A stretch of DNA of 43,868 nucleotides from Eikenella sp963515595 (GCA_963515595.1 CAUPYH010000004.1:1-43868), one strand, 5' to 3'; positions 24,570 through 32,897 are shown, counted from the first letter of the stretch. Numbers and translations: made by a program. Notes: a model not told the origin generated them from the letters alone.

Positions 24570-25141
24570 TACAAAATTAAGTATCTCAAACTCAGTAAAT
24601 TTACCGGATCCAAATTCAGTCAAATTCTGAGGCTTGTTGCCGTGGGCTTGACTGCTTCTGATACCGCTAAACTGATAGGCAACAGTGTCAGAAACATCAA
24701 CAGTCTATATCTGAAGTAGTGTTGGTGTTTGACTTACGAATGTGAGTGTCAGACTACTTTCTGAGAAGTCGTAGAGTTAGACAAGTCTTATTTCGGCGCA
24801 AAATGTATCCGAGGTAAACGCGGATATGGTATGGGTAGCAAGAAAATTGTCTTCGGTATATTCAAACGAGACAATAATGTTTATGCCACAGTTGTTCCAG
24901 CTTCCAAAACAATACTTAAAAAGTTATCAGAGGCTATTTTGCGATTGATAGTGTGATCAATATAGACAGTTGGTATGGCTATCACGGGTTAGAAGAGATG
25001 AATCTGCTTCGGATGTTTATCTTGTTTTATCTTATTATCGAACAAGAGTATTACGGTTTGCTACGGCAAACAGATCTTGTGAAGTGTGGAAATCAACAGC
25101 GTTGTTTACACTTTCGGCTTTTGCTTGAAGACTCGTTTTAG
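24570..25141 (+). pseudogene. Decayed IS1595-family transposase
   Basis: Three fragments in shifting frames match the order of an IS1595-family transposase. From 24570: YKIKYLKLSKFTGSKFSQIL followed by LVAVGLTASDTAKLIG, the N-terminal helix-turn-helix region, ending at TAG 24717. From 24774: ELDKSYFGAKCIRGKRGYG then KKIVFGIFKRDNNVYA, the first catalytic Asp block (ExDESYFG in active enzymes; here the residue after Asp is Lys), ending at TGA 24954. From 24947 in another frame: DSVINIDSWYGYHGL, the second catalytic Asp block. Stops and frameshifts make it inactive. The stretch is AT-rich and lacks uptake sequences. Confidence 0.75.
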
Positions 25142-25285
25142 CAGCTATCCGGCATTGTCAAGAATGTCGATAGACACGGGAGAACCGCTCTGTTCTTAAT
25201 AATGACGGATAGCTGCTTAAGAGTCATTCAAGTAAAAACAAAAGCTGTCCGCCGTAGAAAAAGTGTAAACAACGCGACGATTTCC
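25088..25285. repeat. Large imperfect palindrome in the dead IS region
   Basis: The left arm starts at 25088 (GGAAATCAACAGCG, TTGTTTACACTTT, then AGCAGCTATCCG). The complement of the right arm, which ends at 25285, reads GGAAATCGTCGCG, TTGTTTACACTTT, then AGCAGCTATCCG. Arms are about 78-88 bases with small insertions, and the centre is near 25165-25200. It could be two inverted copies of an IS end. Confidence 0.75.
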
Positions 25286-25289
25286 TACA

Positions 25290-25716
25290 TGTACAAGTTT
25301 CTGTAAACAAATCATTGACTATATTTGATGCTCTAATCATCCAAATACTAGTATCCGAATGTATGATAACTGGTAAAAATTTCAAACTAGTCTCTTCGGT
25401 TTTTCTTGCTGTTTCCTATATTAGAGCCTCTCCGGTATTGTTAGAATTTTTGGCGATATGATAAGCATTACAAATGCTTTCTACACCGCCTATCAATTCG
25501 TCTGTTGCCCAATTACCAGCGGTTTTGGCAGATTGTAAAGTGCCTAAGTGCTATATTTATTTAGGCGGCTTCTGTATGTAGCAGCCTTGCACTTAGAGCC
25601 ATGCTGATTAAAGAACCTTGTGCTTGCATAGCCACAGCCTACAATTTGGGTAGAATACAGAGTTGTGCCGAGCTTAGGCAGTCATACTGGTAGACGGCAT
25701 GCGGGGTTGAGTTTGA
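25290..25716. other. AT-rich remnant region, no gene recognised
   Basis: No credible ORF on either strand. A short inverted repeat CTAAGTGC (25544-25551) and GCACTTAG (25589-25596) is present. It is probably the continuation of the decayed mobile-element region, up to the next gene's stop codon. Confidence 0.5.
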
Positions 25717-26808
25717 TTACTGCGGCGCTTCGCTAAACAGCGGGTTGAAGCCGTTTAACTCCAGCGCTTGGGGATAATCGGGCATGGCGGCGTTTTCGGG
25801 CAGGATGTCGCGCAGCAGGCGGATGTGTTCCACTCGGCATTCGGCCATCAGGTCGAGGAAGTTTTGCACCACGGTGTCTACGGAGTCGGTAGGGGCGAGC
25901 TGCCAGCGGAAGGTTTGCGGCACCAGGCCATAGCTGTTGTCGGTGGCGCTGAAGCTGAACACAATCTGCCCGCCTTCCTGGGCGGCTACGGCCACGCCGA
26001 CGCGCGGGCTTTGCAGGCGCACGGCGCGGATGGCGTTGGCGGCGAATACGTCCAGCGCCATGCGCTGGCGGGTGTGGCTGCCGTTGCGGATGGCCTCGAG
26101 CGGGGCGGCTGGGTCGAGCGGGTTGGCAAACAGGGTGAGGCCGGGCAGGGCGAAGCGTTCCTGCCAATATTGCATCAGGGGCAGGGCGGCCTGGCCGAGT
26201 TTGCCGGGGGCTTCGGGCGCGTTGTAGCCCAAGGCGTACACCACGTGCACGCTCTGCCCGGAGGGGATGGCGATTTCTGCGGCGCCGGTTTGCGCGGCGG
26301 CAAACTGTTCGGCAGCGGCACGGCTTTGTTTGGCGGCAAACCATTGTTCCAGCTTGATGCGGCTGATTTGCTCGGCGGTGAGCAGCGCGGGCAGCCACAC
26401 GGTTTGCGCCAGATGGCGGGTGGGCTCGAATTCGGCCAGTTTGGCATTAAGTGCGGCGGCATCGAGGGCGGCGGACAGGGCTACGGCCTGGTTGCAACCG
26501 GCAACGAGCACCACGGGTAGGGCGAGCCAGCCGGTTTCTTCGGCAGCGGCGGGGCGCAGGGTTTGCTCCATGGCCTGCCACAGGGCGCGGTAGACGGCAT
26601 CGCTCGGCGCCATGCTCAGAGCCACGGAGAGGGAGGTGAGGTGGCGTGATTGCAGCATTTGGAAAATCAGGCTGTGCAAGGTGTCGCCGGAAAGTTTGCT
26701 TTGGGCGCGGGAGCGGTTGGCGGCCACGGCTTTGGCGTGCAGCAGCAGTTCGTTTTTTACCGGATCGGCGGGATAGGGGCGGGGGTCGGGGAGGAGATGG
26801 CTGTTCAT
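25717..26808 (-). CDS. Conserved hypothetical protein, function unknown
   Basis: A 363-residue protein from ATG 26808 (MNSHLLPDPRPYPADP); the frame is open further upstream but overlaps the RhuM-Fic gene. It is Ala- and Leu-rich with no signal peptide or clear membrane segment. Features that might help identify it are LPVVLVAGCNQAVALSAAL near 93-112, SGQSVHVVYALGYN near 200 and a C-terminal RHIxPE-like segment (HIRLLRDILPENAAMPDYPQ). I do not recognise a family. It begins 16 bases after the RhuM-Fic stop on the same strand, so the two are probably cotranscribed. Base composition is typical of the chromosome. Confidence 0.7.
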   Translation of the reverse strand: MNSHLLPDPRPYPADPVKNELLLHAKAVAANRSRAQSKLSGDTLHSLIFQMLQSRHLTSLSVALSMAPSDAVYRALWQAMEQTLRPAAAEETGWLALPVVLVAGCNQAVALSAALDAAALNAKLAEFEPTRHLAQTVWLPALLTAEQISRIKLEQWFAAKQSRAAAEQFAAAQTGAAEIAIPSGQSVHVVYALGYNAPEAPGKLGQAALPLMQYWQERFALPGLTLFANPLDPAAPLEAIRNGSHTRQRMALDVFAANAIRAVRLQSPRVGVAVAAQEGGQIVFSFSATDNSYGLVPQTFRWQLAPTDSVDTVVQNFLDLMAECRVEHIRLLRDILPENAAMPDYPQALELNGFNPLFSEAPQ

Positions 26809-26824
26809 AATAATGATGGTAAGG

Positions 26825-27820
26825 TTACGGGTTGGGTTGGTGTTGCAACATGTGCATGATAAGTCGGATAAGGGTGCCTTTTTGCGCGGGCGCGGATTCG
26901 GCCACCAATAGGGTGAGCGCGGCCAGGCCGGTATCGTTGATAACGGCGCGACCGTTTGCACGGAATAGGCGGCGGTTTTGGTGTAGGAAATCAACAAACA
27001 GAAAGGCACCGCTGCGCTTATTGCCGTCGGCAAAGGGATGGTTTTTCACGATAAAGTAGAGCAGATGGGCGGCTTTGCTTTCGATGCTGGGGTAGGCGGG
27101 CGCGCCGAATACGCTTTGCGCGAGGTTGCCGAGAATGGCGGCTAAGCCGTCTTCGCGTTCGCGGGCAAACAGATCGCTGGCTTCGCCGCGGGCGATGAGT
27201 TCGGCTTTGAGTTGGCTTAGAGCGCGGCGTGCAGCTTCGGGCGTGGGCAGGCTGCCGCCATTTTCGCCCGCCGGCTCTTGCAGCAGGCCTTCATCGTATT
27301 GCTGCAGCCAGAGGAAGGTGTGGGTGTAGCGGCTGACGATATCGACCAAGCCGCGCCCGGCTTCCAGCGTGAGGGCGGGCGAGGCGGCGGTGGTTTGAAT
27401 CAGCTGCAAGGCTTGTTCGAGCTCGTCGGCGTTTTGCTGCAGACGTTGTTGGTTGAGCGCGTAGCCTTTGAGCAGGTAGTCTTTCAGTCGGGCGGTGGCC
27501 CAGCGGCGGAACTGGGTGGCATTTTTGGATTTCACGCGGTAACCCACGGAAAGCACTGCATCCAGATTGTAGTGTTTGATTTGCCGCGTTACCCGACGTT
27601 TGCCTTCGGCTCGAACTACCGAGTAATCCTCGGTAGTTGCTTTTTCTTCCAGCTCGGCTTCGGCATAGATGTTTCTCAGGTGCAGACCGATGTTGTCGGT
27701 GCTGGTGTCAAACAGGTGTGCCATCTGCGCTTGCGACAGCCATACGGTGTCGGTGTCGAAGCGGACTTCCACTTGGGTTTGCCCGTCTGCGCTTTGGTAG
27801 ATTTCGATTGGGTTATTCAT
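26825..27820 (-). CDS. RhuM-Fic/Doc fusion protein
   Basis: A 331-residue, two-domain cytosolic protein. Residues 1-120 (VWLSQAQMAHLFDTSTDNIG, HYNLDAVLSVGYRVKS, FRRWATARLKDYLLKGYALN) match the RhuM virulence-protein family, a likely nucleic-acid-binding module. The C-terminal part is a Fic/Doc domain with the active-site loop HPFADGNKRSG at His261-Arg269. Fic enzymes transfer AMP, or with Doc-like loops phosphate, to target proteins. The Lys in GNKR is the Doc-like variant of GNGR. I see no clear [ST]xxxE[GN] inhibitory helix and no separate small antitoxin gene. Such fusions recur in bacteria, but their targets are unknown. Enzymatic class is inferred. Confidence 0.85.
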   Translation of the reverse strand: MNNPIEIYQSADGQTQVEVRFDTDTVWLSQAQMAHLFDTSTDNIGLHLRNIYAEAELEEKATTEDYSVVRAEGKRRVTRQIKHYNLDAVLSVGYRVKSKNATQFRRWATARLKDYLLKGYALNQQRLQQNADELEQALQLIQTTAASPALTLEAGRGLVDIVSRYTHTFLWLQQYDEGLLQEPAGENGGSLPTPEAARRALSQLKAELIARGEASDLFAREREDGLAAILGNLAQSVFGAPAYPSIESKAAHLLYFIVKNHPFADGNKRSGAFLFVDFLHQNRRLFRANGRAVINDTGLAALTLLVAESAPAQKGTLIRLIMHMLQHQPNP

Positions 27821-27846
27821 GCGCGTGATGTGTTTATGATTGAAGG

Positions 27847-27888
27847 AAGGCTACCTGAAAAACGGAGTGGCGGTTTCAGGTAGCCTTT
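27847..27888 (-). terminator. DUS inverted-pair terminator after tal
   Basis: AAGGCTACCTGAAA pairs with GTTTCAGGTAGCCTT. It lies between the tal stop and the RhuM-Fic start, separating the two transcription units. Confidence 0.7.
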
Positions 27889-27891
27889 CGC

Positions 27892-28917
27892 CTAATCGGC
27901 CAGCGGGGCGAGCATTTGGGCGAAAGCTTGCTCAAACTGGGCGAGGCCGTCTTGCTGGAGTTTGGCGGCCAAGGCTTCGAGGTCGATGCCGAGGGCGGCG
28001 ACTTCGTCCAGAATCGGTTGTGCAGGCGCGGCGGGGCGGGAAAGGGCGTCGGCAGCGCGGCCGTGGTCGGTAAAGGCTTGCAGCACGGCATCGGGCAGGG
28101 TGTTGACGGTGTGCGGGGCGATCAGGTTGTCCACATACAGGGTGTCGGGGTAGGCAGGGTTTTTCACACCGGTGCTGGCCCAGAGCAGGCGGGCGGTGGG
28201 CTCGGCATCGCTTGGCTGGCCGAAGAATTGCTGCCAATCCTGATAGGCAGCTTGTGCCAGAGCCAGCGCGGTTTTGCCTTGCAGGTGCGGTGACAGCTGG
28301 GGATCGAGCGCAGTGTCGATACGGGAGATGAAAAAGCTGGCCACCAGCTGCGGCGCGGTCTGGCCGGCGCGTTGCGCCAAGCCTTGTTGGTAGGCTTGGT
28401 AGGCGCGCACGGTTTGGTCGCGGGAGAGCAGCAGGGTGAGGTTGATGTTGATGCCGTCGGCCACCAAGTCGGGCAGGGCGGCGAGGCCGGCATCGGTGGC
28501 GGGGATTTTAATCATGGCATTGGGGCGGCCAATCAAACCCCACAGGCGGCGCGCTTCGGCAATGGTGCCTTCGGTGTCGTGCGAAAGCGCAGGGTCGCAC
28601 TCCAGGCTCACCAAGCCGCTGTTGCCTGCTGCCGCATATTGCGCGGCAAATACATCGCAGGCGGCCTGCACGTCGGCCACGGCCAGGGTTTCGTAGCGCG
28701 CCTTGGCAGAAAGCGGCTGCTGCTTTAATTGGGCAATTTCGGCTGTGTATAATGTGTCGCCGGCCAGTGCTTGACGGAAGATGGCCGGATTGGAGGTAAC
28801 CCCGCTCACGCCGCTTTGCTGCAACTTAGCCAGCGTGCCGGAGCGCACGAGCGAACGGGAAAGGTTGTCGAGCCAAATTTGCTGGCCGAGCTGTTTGACT
28901 TCCTGCAAAATAGCCAT
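27892..28917 (-). CDS. tal: Transaldolase
   Basis: A 341-residue cytosolic enzyme of the non-oxidative pentose phosphate pathway, moving a dihydroxyacetone unit from sedoheptulose-7-phosphate to glyceraldehyde-3-phosphate. The N-terminus QIWLDNLSRSLVRSGTL and SGVTSNPAIF are typical, and the Schiff-base lysine is Lys137 in AMIKIPATDAG. WASTGVKNPAYPDTLYVDNL is the C-terminal signature. Length and motifs place it in the longer transaldolase subfamily rather than E. coli TalB. It is divergent from kdsD across 82 bases, an arrangement I recall from Neisseria where these two genes are also neighbours. Confidence 0.95.
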   Translation of the reverse strand: MAILQEVKQLGQQIWLDNLSRSLVRSGTLAKLQQSGVSGVTSNPAIFRQALAGDTLYTAEIAQLKQQPLSAKARYETLAVADVQAACDVFAAQYAAAGNSGLVSLECDPALSHDTEGTIAEARRLWGLIGRPNAMIKIPATDAGLAALPDLVADGININLTLLLSRDQTVRAYQAYQQGLAQRAGQTAPQLVASFFISRIDTALDPQLSPHLQGKTALALAQAAYQDWQQFFGQPSDAEPTARLLWASTGVKNPAYPDTLYVDNLIAPHTVNTLPDAVLQAFTDHGRAADALSRPAAPAQPILDEVAALGIDLEALAAKLQQDGLAQFEQAFAQMLAPLAD

Positions 28918-28960
28918 ATCTTGAGCCTCTGCTGAATGTGTAAATTTTGGAAATTACCTG

Positions 28961-28987
28961 ATTCCGGCGGCCGCCGCAAGCCGGAAT
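28961..28987. promoter_or_regulatory. Perfect 8-bp hairpin in the tal-kdsD divergent region
   Basis: ATTCCGGC and GCCGGAAT flank an 11-base GC-rich loop, ending 12 bases before the kdsD start and next to its ribosome-binding site. In form it recalls the short ATTCCC...GGGAAT dRS3 repeats of Neisseria. It could also influence kdsD translation. Confidence 0.5.
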
Positions 28988-28999
28988 GAAGAAAGAAGA

Positions 29000-29974
29000 A
29001 TGATGAGTGAACAACAATATCTCGCCCACGCCCGCGAAGTGCTGGCGATAGAAGCCGATGCGTTGCGTGCCCTGTCAGACTCGTTGGACGGCAGTTTTTC
29101 CAGCGCCTGCGAAGCCGTGCTGGCCTGCGAAGGCCGCGTGGTGGTGAGCGGCATCGGCAAGAGCGGGCACATCGGGCGCAAAATCGCCGCCACGCTGGCC
29201 TCTACCGGCACGCCCGCCTTTTTTGTGCATCCGGCCGAAGCCGCGCACGGCGATTTGGGCATGATTGTGGACGGCGACGTGGTGCTGGCCATTTCCAACT
29301 CCGGCGAGAGCGACGAAATCGCCGTGATCCTGCCGGCGCTCAAGCGCAAAAACATCACGTTAATCGGTATGACCGGCCGCCCCGAATCCACGCTGGCGCG
29401 CCATGCCGACATCCACCTCACCGTGGCCGTGCCGCAGGAAGCCTGTCCACTCGGCCTCGCGCCCACCAGCAGCACCACCGCCGCGCTGGCCTTGGGCGAC
29501 GCGCTGGCCGTGGCGCTGCTGCGTGCCCGCGCCTTCACGAGAGACGATTTTGCGCTGAGCCACCCCGCCGGCAGCCTGGGCAAACGCCTGCTGCTGCAAG
29601 TAGCCGACGTGATGCACACGGGCGACGAACTGCCCGTGGTGCGCCCGGATACGCCTTTTGCCGACCTGATTGTGTGCATGAGCGAAAAAGGCTTGGGCAT
29701 GGTGGCCGTGGCCGACGAGGCAGGCTACCTGAAAGGCATTTTTACCGACGGCGATTTGCGCCGCCTGTTCCAGCAGCAGCGCGACTTCTCCGGGCTCACC
29801 GCCCAAGCCGTGATGGGCGCGCATCCGAAAACCATCACGCCGAACCGCCTGGCCACCGAGGCGCTGAAAACCATGCAGCAAAACCGCGTAAACGGCTTGC
29901 CGGTGTGCGATGAGGCGGGCAGGCTGTTGGGCGCGTTGAATATGCACGATTTGCTCAAAGCGCGGATTGTGTAG
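29000..29974 (+). CDS. kdsD: Arabinose-5-phosphate isomerase
   Basis: A 324-residue cytosolic enzyme (KpsF/GutQ/KdsD family) that converts ribulose-5-phosphate to arabinose-5-phosphate, the precursor of the LPS core sugar Kdo. An SIS domain (about 35-185; SGIGKSGHIGRKIAATLAST, AISNSGESDE, APTSSTTAAL) is followed by a pair of CBS domains (about 205-324). Tandem ATGATG at 29000 follows AAGAAAGAAG; either Met may be used. An uptake sequence at 29722-29734 is translated as GYLK within the first CBS domain. In Neisseria kdsC normally comes next; here an EamA transporter gene does. Confidence 0.94.
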   Translation: MMSEQQYLAHAREVLAIEADALRALSDSLDGSFSSACEAVLACEGRVVVSGIGKSGHIGRKIAATLASTGTPAFFVHPAEAAHGDLGMIVDGDVVLAISNSGESDEIAVILPALKRKNITLIGMTGRPESTLARHADIHLTVAVPQEACPLGLAPTSSTTAALALGDALAVALLRARAFTRDDFALSHPAGSLGKRLLLQVADVMHTGDELPVVRPDTPFADLIVCMSEKGLGMVAVADEAGYLKGIFTDGDLRRLFQQQRDFSGLTAQAVMGAHPKTITPNRLATEALKTMQQNRVNGLPVCDEAGRLLGALNMHDLLKARIV

Positions 29975-29992
29975 GCGCGCCGGGTGGTTGCC

Positions 29993-30039
29993 ATAAAGGC
30001 TACCTGAAAACCGAAGCTAAGTTTTCAGGTAGCCTTTAT
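29993..30039 (+). terminator. DUS inverted-pair terminator after kdsD
   Basis: ATAAAGGCTACCTGAAAAC and GTTTTCAGGTAGCCTTTAT are perfect 19-base complements with a nine-base loop. Confidence 0.8.
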
Positions 30040-30054
30040 CTTTGGAAAAATCAG

Positions 30055-30936
30055 ATGAAACAACAAACTATTTCTTATGCCGCGCCGCTGTTGATGTTGG
30101 GCTGCGTGGTGTTCGGGCTAGGCAGCCTGATTGTGAAATTTGTGCAGGTGGGCTCGTATGCGGTGGCGTTTTGGCGGCTGGCGGTGGCGGCAGTGGTGTT
30201 TTGGCTGCTGATGCGCCATTTCGGACAGAAGCTGCCGCAGAGCCGCCGGGCGTTGCGCTTTGCCGCGTTGGCGGGGGTGTTCCTGGCTGTCGATTTGGCG
30301 CTTTGGCACGAGAGCATCCATGCGGTGGGGCCGGGCATTTCCACGCTGCTCAACAGCTTGCAGATTTTCTTCTTGTCGGCCATCGGTGTGATTTTTTACG
30401 GTGAACGCTTGGGTAAGTTGCAGCTGGTAAGCCTGCTGCTGGCAGTGGCCGGGGTGGCGCTTATCGGCAGCCCGGAGTTCGGGCACAACGGCAAGGCGGT
30501 GTGGGGGTTTGTGAGCGGTACGGCTTCGGGGGCGATGCTGGCGCTGTCGATGGTGTTTGTGCGCAAAACGCATGAGGCGGAGCGGGTAGCGCTGTTTCCG
30601 ATGATGATGGTGCTCAGCGCGGGCGGGGCGTTGGCATTGGTGGTGCCGGCATTATTGTTCGACAGCGGGGCGCTGTATCCGGCCAGCTGGCGCGATGTGG
30701 GGCTGGTGCTGGTGTATGGCGTGGTGATGCAGTGTTTTGCTTGGGGTTTGATTGCTTATGCGATTCCGCTGCTGTCGCTCTCGCTCACCGGGCTGCTGTT
30801 GCTTTCCGAGCCGGTGGCGGCGCTGTTGATTGATTATTTTCTGCTGAGCAAGCCGATTAACGGTTGGCAGTGGATCGGTGCGGCGCTGACTTTGGCGGCG
30901 ATTTATTTGGGTTCGCTGAAGAAAAACACGGCTTGA
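30055..30936 (+). CDS. EamA/DMT-family transporter
   Basis: A 293-residue inner-membrane protein with about ten predicted helices in two EamA repeats of the drug/metabolite transporter superfamily. The first repeat opens with PLLMLGCVVFGLGSLIVKF; AGVFLAVDLALWHESIHAVG and LLLSEPVAALLIDYFLLSKP are typical positions at the ends of repeats one and two. Family members export amino acids, metabolites or dyes; the substrate cannot be predicted. It begins directly after a terminator, so it probably has its own promoter. The chain ends LGSLKKNTA, a normal cytoplasmic tail. Confidence 0.88.
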   Translation: MKQQTISYAAPLLMLGCVVFGLGSLIVKFVQVGSYAVAFWRLAVAAVVFWLLMRHFGQKLPQSRRALRFAALAGVFLAVDLALWHESIHAVGPGISTLLNSLQIFFLSAIGVIFYGERLGKLQLVSLLLAVAGVALIGSPEFGHNGKAVWGFVSGTASGAMLALSMVFVRKTHEAERVALFPMMMVLSAGGALALVVPALLFDSGALYPASWRDVGLVLVYGVVMQCFAWGLIAYAIPLLSLSLTGLLLLSEPVAALLIDYFLLSKPINGWQWIGAALTLAAIYLGSLKKNTA

Positions 30937-31184
30937 GGCTACTTGAAAATGAAGGTGGCGTGTTTCTGCGAAGTAAAACCTACTTGGCCAATTAAAGCCA
31001 TATTCCTGCCAATGCGTGGCATTTGGTTTTCAGGTAGCCTTGTTTTATAGCGTATGTGTGGTGTTTTATTGCTTGTGTTTCTGTTTTGGATAAATAAAAT
31101 TGCTGATATTTGGCGATATGGTGCTTGACCGAACGGGGGCGATTCTTTACGATTGCTTGCAAAATCGTTGTTGATGTAAGTTGC

Positions 31185-31215
31185 GGCGGCCGCTGAGCTT
31201 TGGCAAATGGCCGCC
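31185..31215 (+). promoter_or_regulatory. Hairpin in the leader of the NSS transporter gene
   Basis: GGCGGCC and GGCCGCC form a perfect seven-pair stem around a 17-base loop, ending 26 bases before the GTG start. It may act as an attenuator or processing site; I recognise no riboswitch. Confidence 0.4.
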
Positions 31216-31241
31216 ATTCACATTTTAAGAGGTATTCAAAC

Positions 31242-32774
31242 GTGTCTAATCCGCAAAATCCCAAGCGCGAAACCTTCTCCAGCCGGCGGGCGTTTATGTT
31301 TGCCGCCATCGGCTCGGCGGTGGGTTTGGGCAATATCTGGCGCTTTCCCTATGTGGCGTATAAAAACGGCGGCGGGGCATTTATCCTGCCGTATTTGGTG
31401 GCGCTGCTCACGGCGGGCATCCCGCTTTTGTTTCTCGATTATGCAGTGGGCCACCGCTACCGCGGCTCGCCGCCTTTGGCTTTCCGCCGCCTCGACCGCC
31501 GGTTTGAAACCATCGGCTGGTGGAATGTGTTGGTAAACGTGCTCATCGGGCTTTACTACGCGGTGATTTTGGGCTGGGCGGCCAGCTACACCTATTATTC
31601 GCTCAATGCGGCCTGGGGTGCGAATCCTGCCGATTTCTTCTTTAAAGACTATTTGCAGATGGCTTCGGATGTGTCGGCGCAGATGCAGTTTGTGGCGCAG
31701 GTAACCGTGCCGCTGGTGCTGGTGTGGCTGGCTACGCTGCTGATTTTGGCCTTCGGCGTGCAAAAAGGCGTGGCGCGCGCGTCCACTTTCTTTATGCCGC
31801 TGTTGGTGGTGATGTTTGTGCTCTTGGTGGGGATTGCGCTGTTTTTGCCGGGCGCGGCCAAGGGTTTGGACGTATTGTTTACCCCGGATTGGAGCAAGCT
31901 GGCCAGCTCGGAAGTGTGGGTGGCGGCCTATGGGCAGATTTTCTTCTCGCTCTCGGTGTGCTTCGGCATCATGATTACTTATTCTTCCTACATGAAGCGT
32001 GATTCGGACTTAACCGGCACGGGCATGGTGGTGGCGTTTGCCAACAGCAGCTTCGAATTGCTGGCCGGTATCGGCGTGTTTGCCGCGCTGGGCTTTATTG
32101 CCACGGCCAACGGGCAGCAGGTGGGCGATGTGGCTGCCGGCGGCATCGGCCTAGCCTTTATCGCGTTTCCCACCATCATCAACCAGGCACCGGCTGGCGC
32201 GCTGATCGGCCTGCTGTTTTTCGGCTCGCTGGTGTTTGCCGGGCTCACTTCGCTGATTTCCGTGCTGGAAGTGGTGATTGCGGCGGTGCAGGACAAACTG
32301 AAAACCGGCCGCGTGGCTGCCACCTTGGTGGTTGGCGTGCCGATGATGACGGCTTCCGTGCTGTTGTTTGGCACCACCACCGGCCTGCCGGTGTTGGATG
32401 TGCTGGATAAATTTGTGAACACCTACGGCATCGTGGCCGCCGGCTTCCTGTATGTGTTGTGCGTGGTGTTGAGCCGCCATCTGGGCGTGCTCTCCCGCCA
32501 TATCAACAAAACTTCCTCGCTGAAAGTGGGCAAAACCTGGCTGCTGTTTGTGGGCGCGGTAACGCCCCTGGTGTTGGGCACCATGCTCTTCACCGACACG
32601 CGCTCGCTGCTCACCGAAGGTTATGGCGGCTACCCGGCTTGGTTTGTGAACATCTACGGCTGGGGCACGGCTATCGGCGTGCTGGTGCTTGCCTTCCTGC
32701 TCTCCCTTCTGCCGTGGAAACACGAAGACAAACTGCAAGAAACCCCTGTTGAAACCGAAGGAGACGAACAATGA
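31242..32774 (+). CDS. NSS-family sodium-dependent transporter (MetP-like)
   Basis: A 510-residue neurotransmitter:sodium symporter-family protein with about 12 membrane helices. The GTG at 31242 is preferred: AAGAGG lies ahead of it and the protein then starts VSNPQNPKRETFSSRRAFMF. The hallmark GSAVGLGNIWRFPYVAYKNGGGAF forms the sodium and substrate site of helix 1 and starts near residue 23. Bacterial members import amino acids with sodium. The next gene, overlapping by ATGA, encodes a tiny MetS-like subunit, pointing to the methionine/alanine importer type (MetPS, known from Corynebacterium). The substrate is inferred from that pairing. Confidence 0.92.
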   Translation: MSNPQNPKRETFSSRRAFMFAAIGSAVGLGNIWRFPYVAYKNGGGAFILPYLVALLTAGIPLLFLDYAVGHRYRGSPPLAFRRLDRRFETIGWWNVLVNVLIGLYYAVILGWAASYTYYSLNAAWGANPADFFFKDYLQMASDVSAQMQFVAQVTVPLVLVWLATLLILAFGVQKGVARASTFFMPLLVVMFVLLVGIALFLPGAAKGLDVLFTPDWSKLASSEVWVAAYGQIFFSLSVCFGIMITYSSYMKRDSDLTGTGMVVAFANSSFELLAGIGVFAALGFIATANGQQVGDVAAGGIGLAFIAFPTIINQAPAGALIGLLFFGSLVFAGLTSLISVLEVVIAAVQDKLKTGRVAATLVVGVPMMTASVLLFGTTTGLPVLDVLDKFVNTYGIVAAGFLYVLCVVLSRHLGVLSRHINKTSSLKVGKTWLLFVGAVTPLVLGTMLFTDTRSLLTEGYGGYPAWFVNIYGWGTAIGVLVLAFLLSLLPWKHEDKLQETPVETEGDEQ

Positions 32775-32881
32775 GCACGATTGCGATTGTGATGATGGTG
32801 GTGGCGCTGGTGGTGATCTGGGGCGGCTTGATTGTGTCGATCATGCGGCTGCCGGAAGACCACGGCAGCGGGCAGGAGTAA
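32771..32881 (+). CDS. MetS-type small subunit of NSS transporter
   Basis: A 36-residue single-span membrane peptide (MSTIAIVMMVVALVVIWGGL, then IVSIMRLPEDHGSGQE). Its ATG overlaps the transporter stop as ATGA, indicating translational coupling. The layout, with a hydrophobic helix ending in WGGL..S and a short tail beginning RLPED, matches the MetS/MaaP small-subunit family, whose founding member is required for methionine uptake by MetP. It is easily missed by gene callers because of its size. Confidence is good because both sequence and position agree. Confidence 0.88.
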   Translation: MSTIAIVMMVVALVVIWGGLIVSIMRLPEDHGSGQE

Positions 32882-32897
32882 GCAGCCGATTGTGAAC

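Noticed and set aside
31185..31215. Amino-acid riboswitch ahead of the NSS transporter
   Set aside because: Only a single hairpin is visible; no conserved SAM, glycine or lysine riboswitch core could be recognised.
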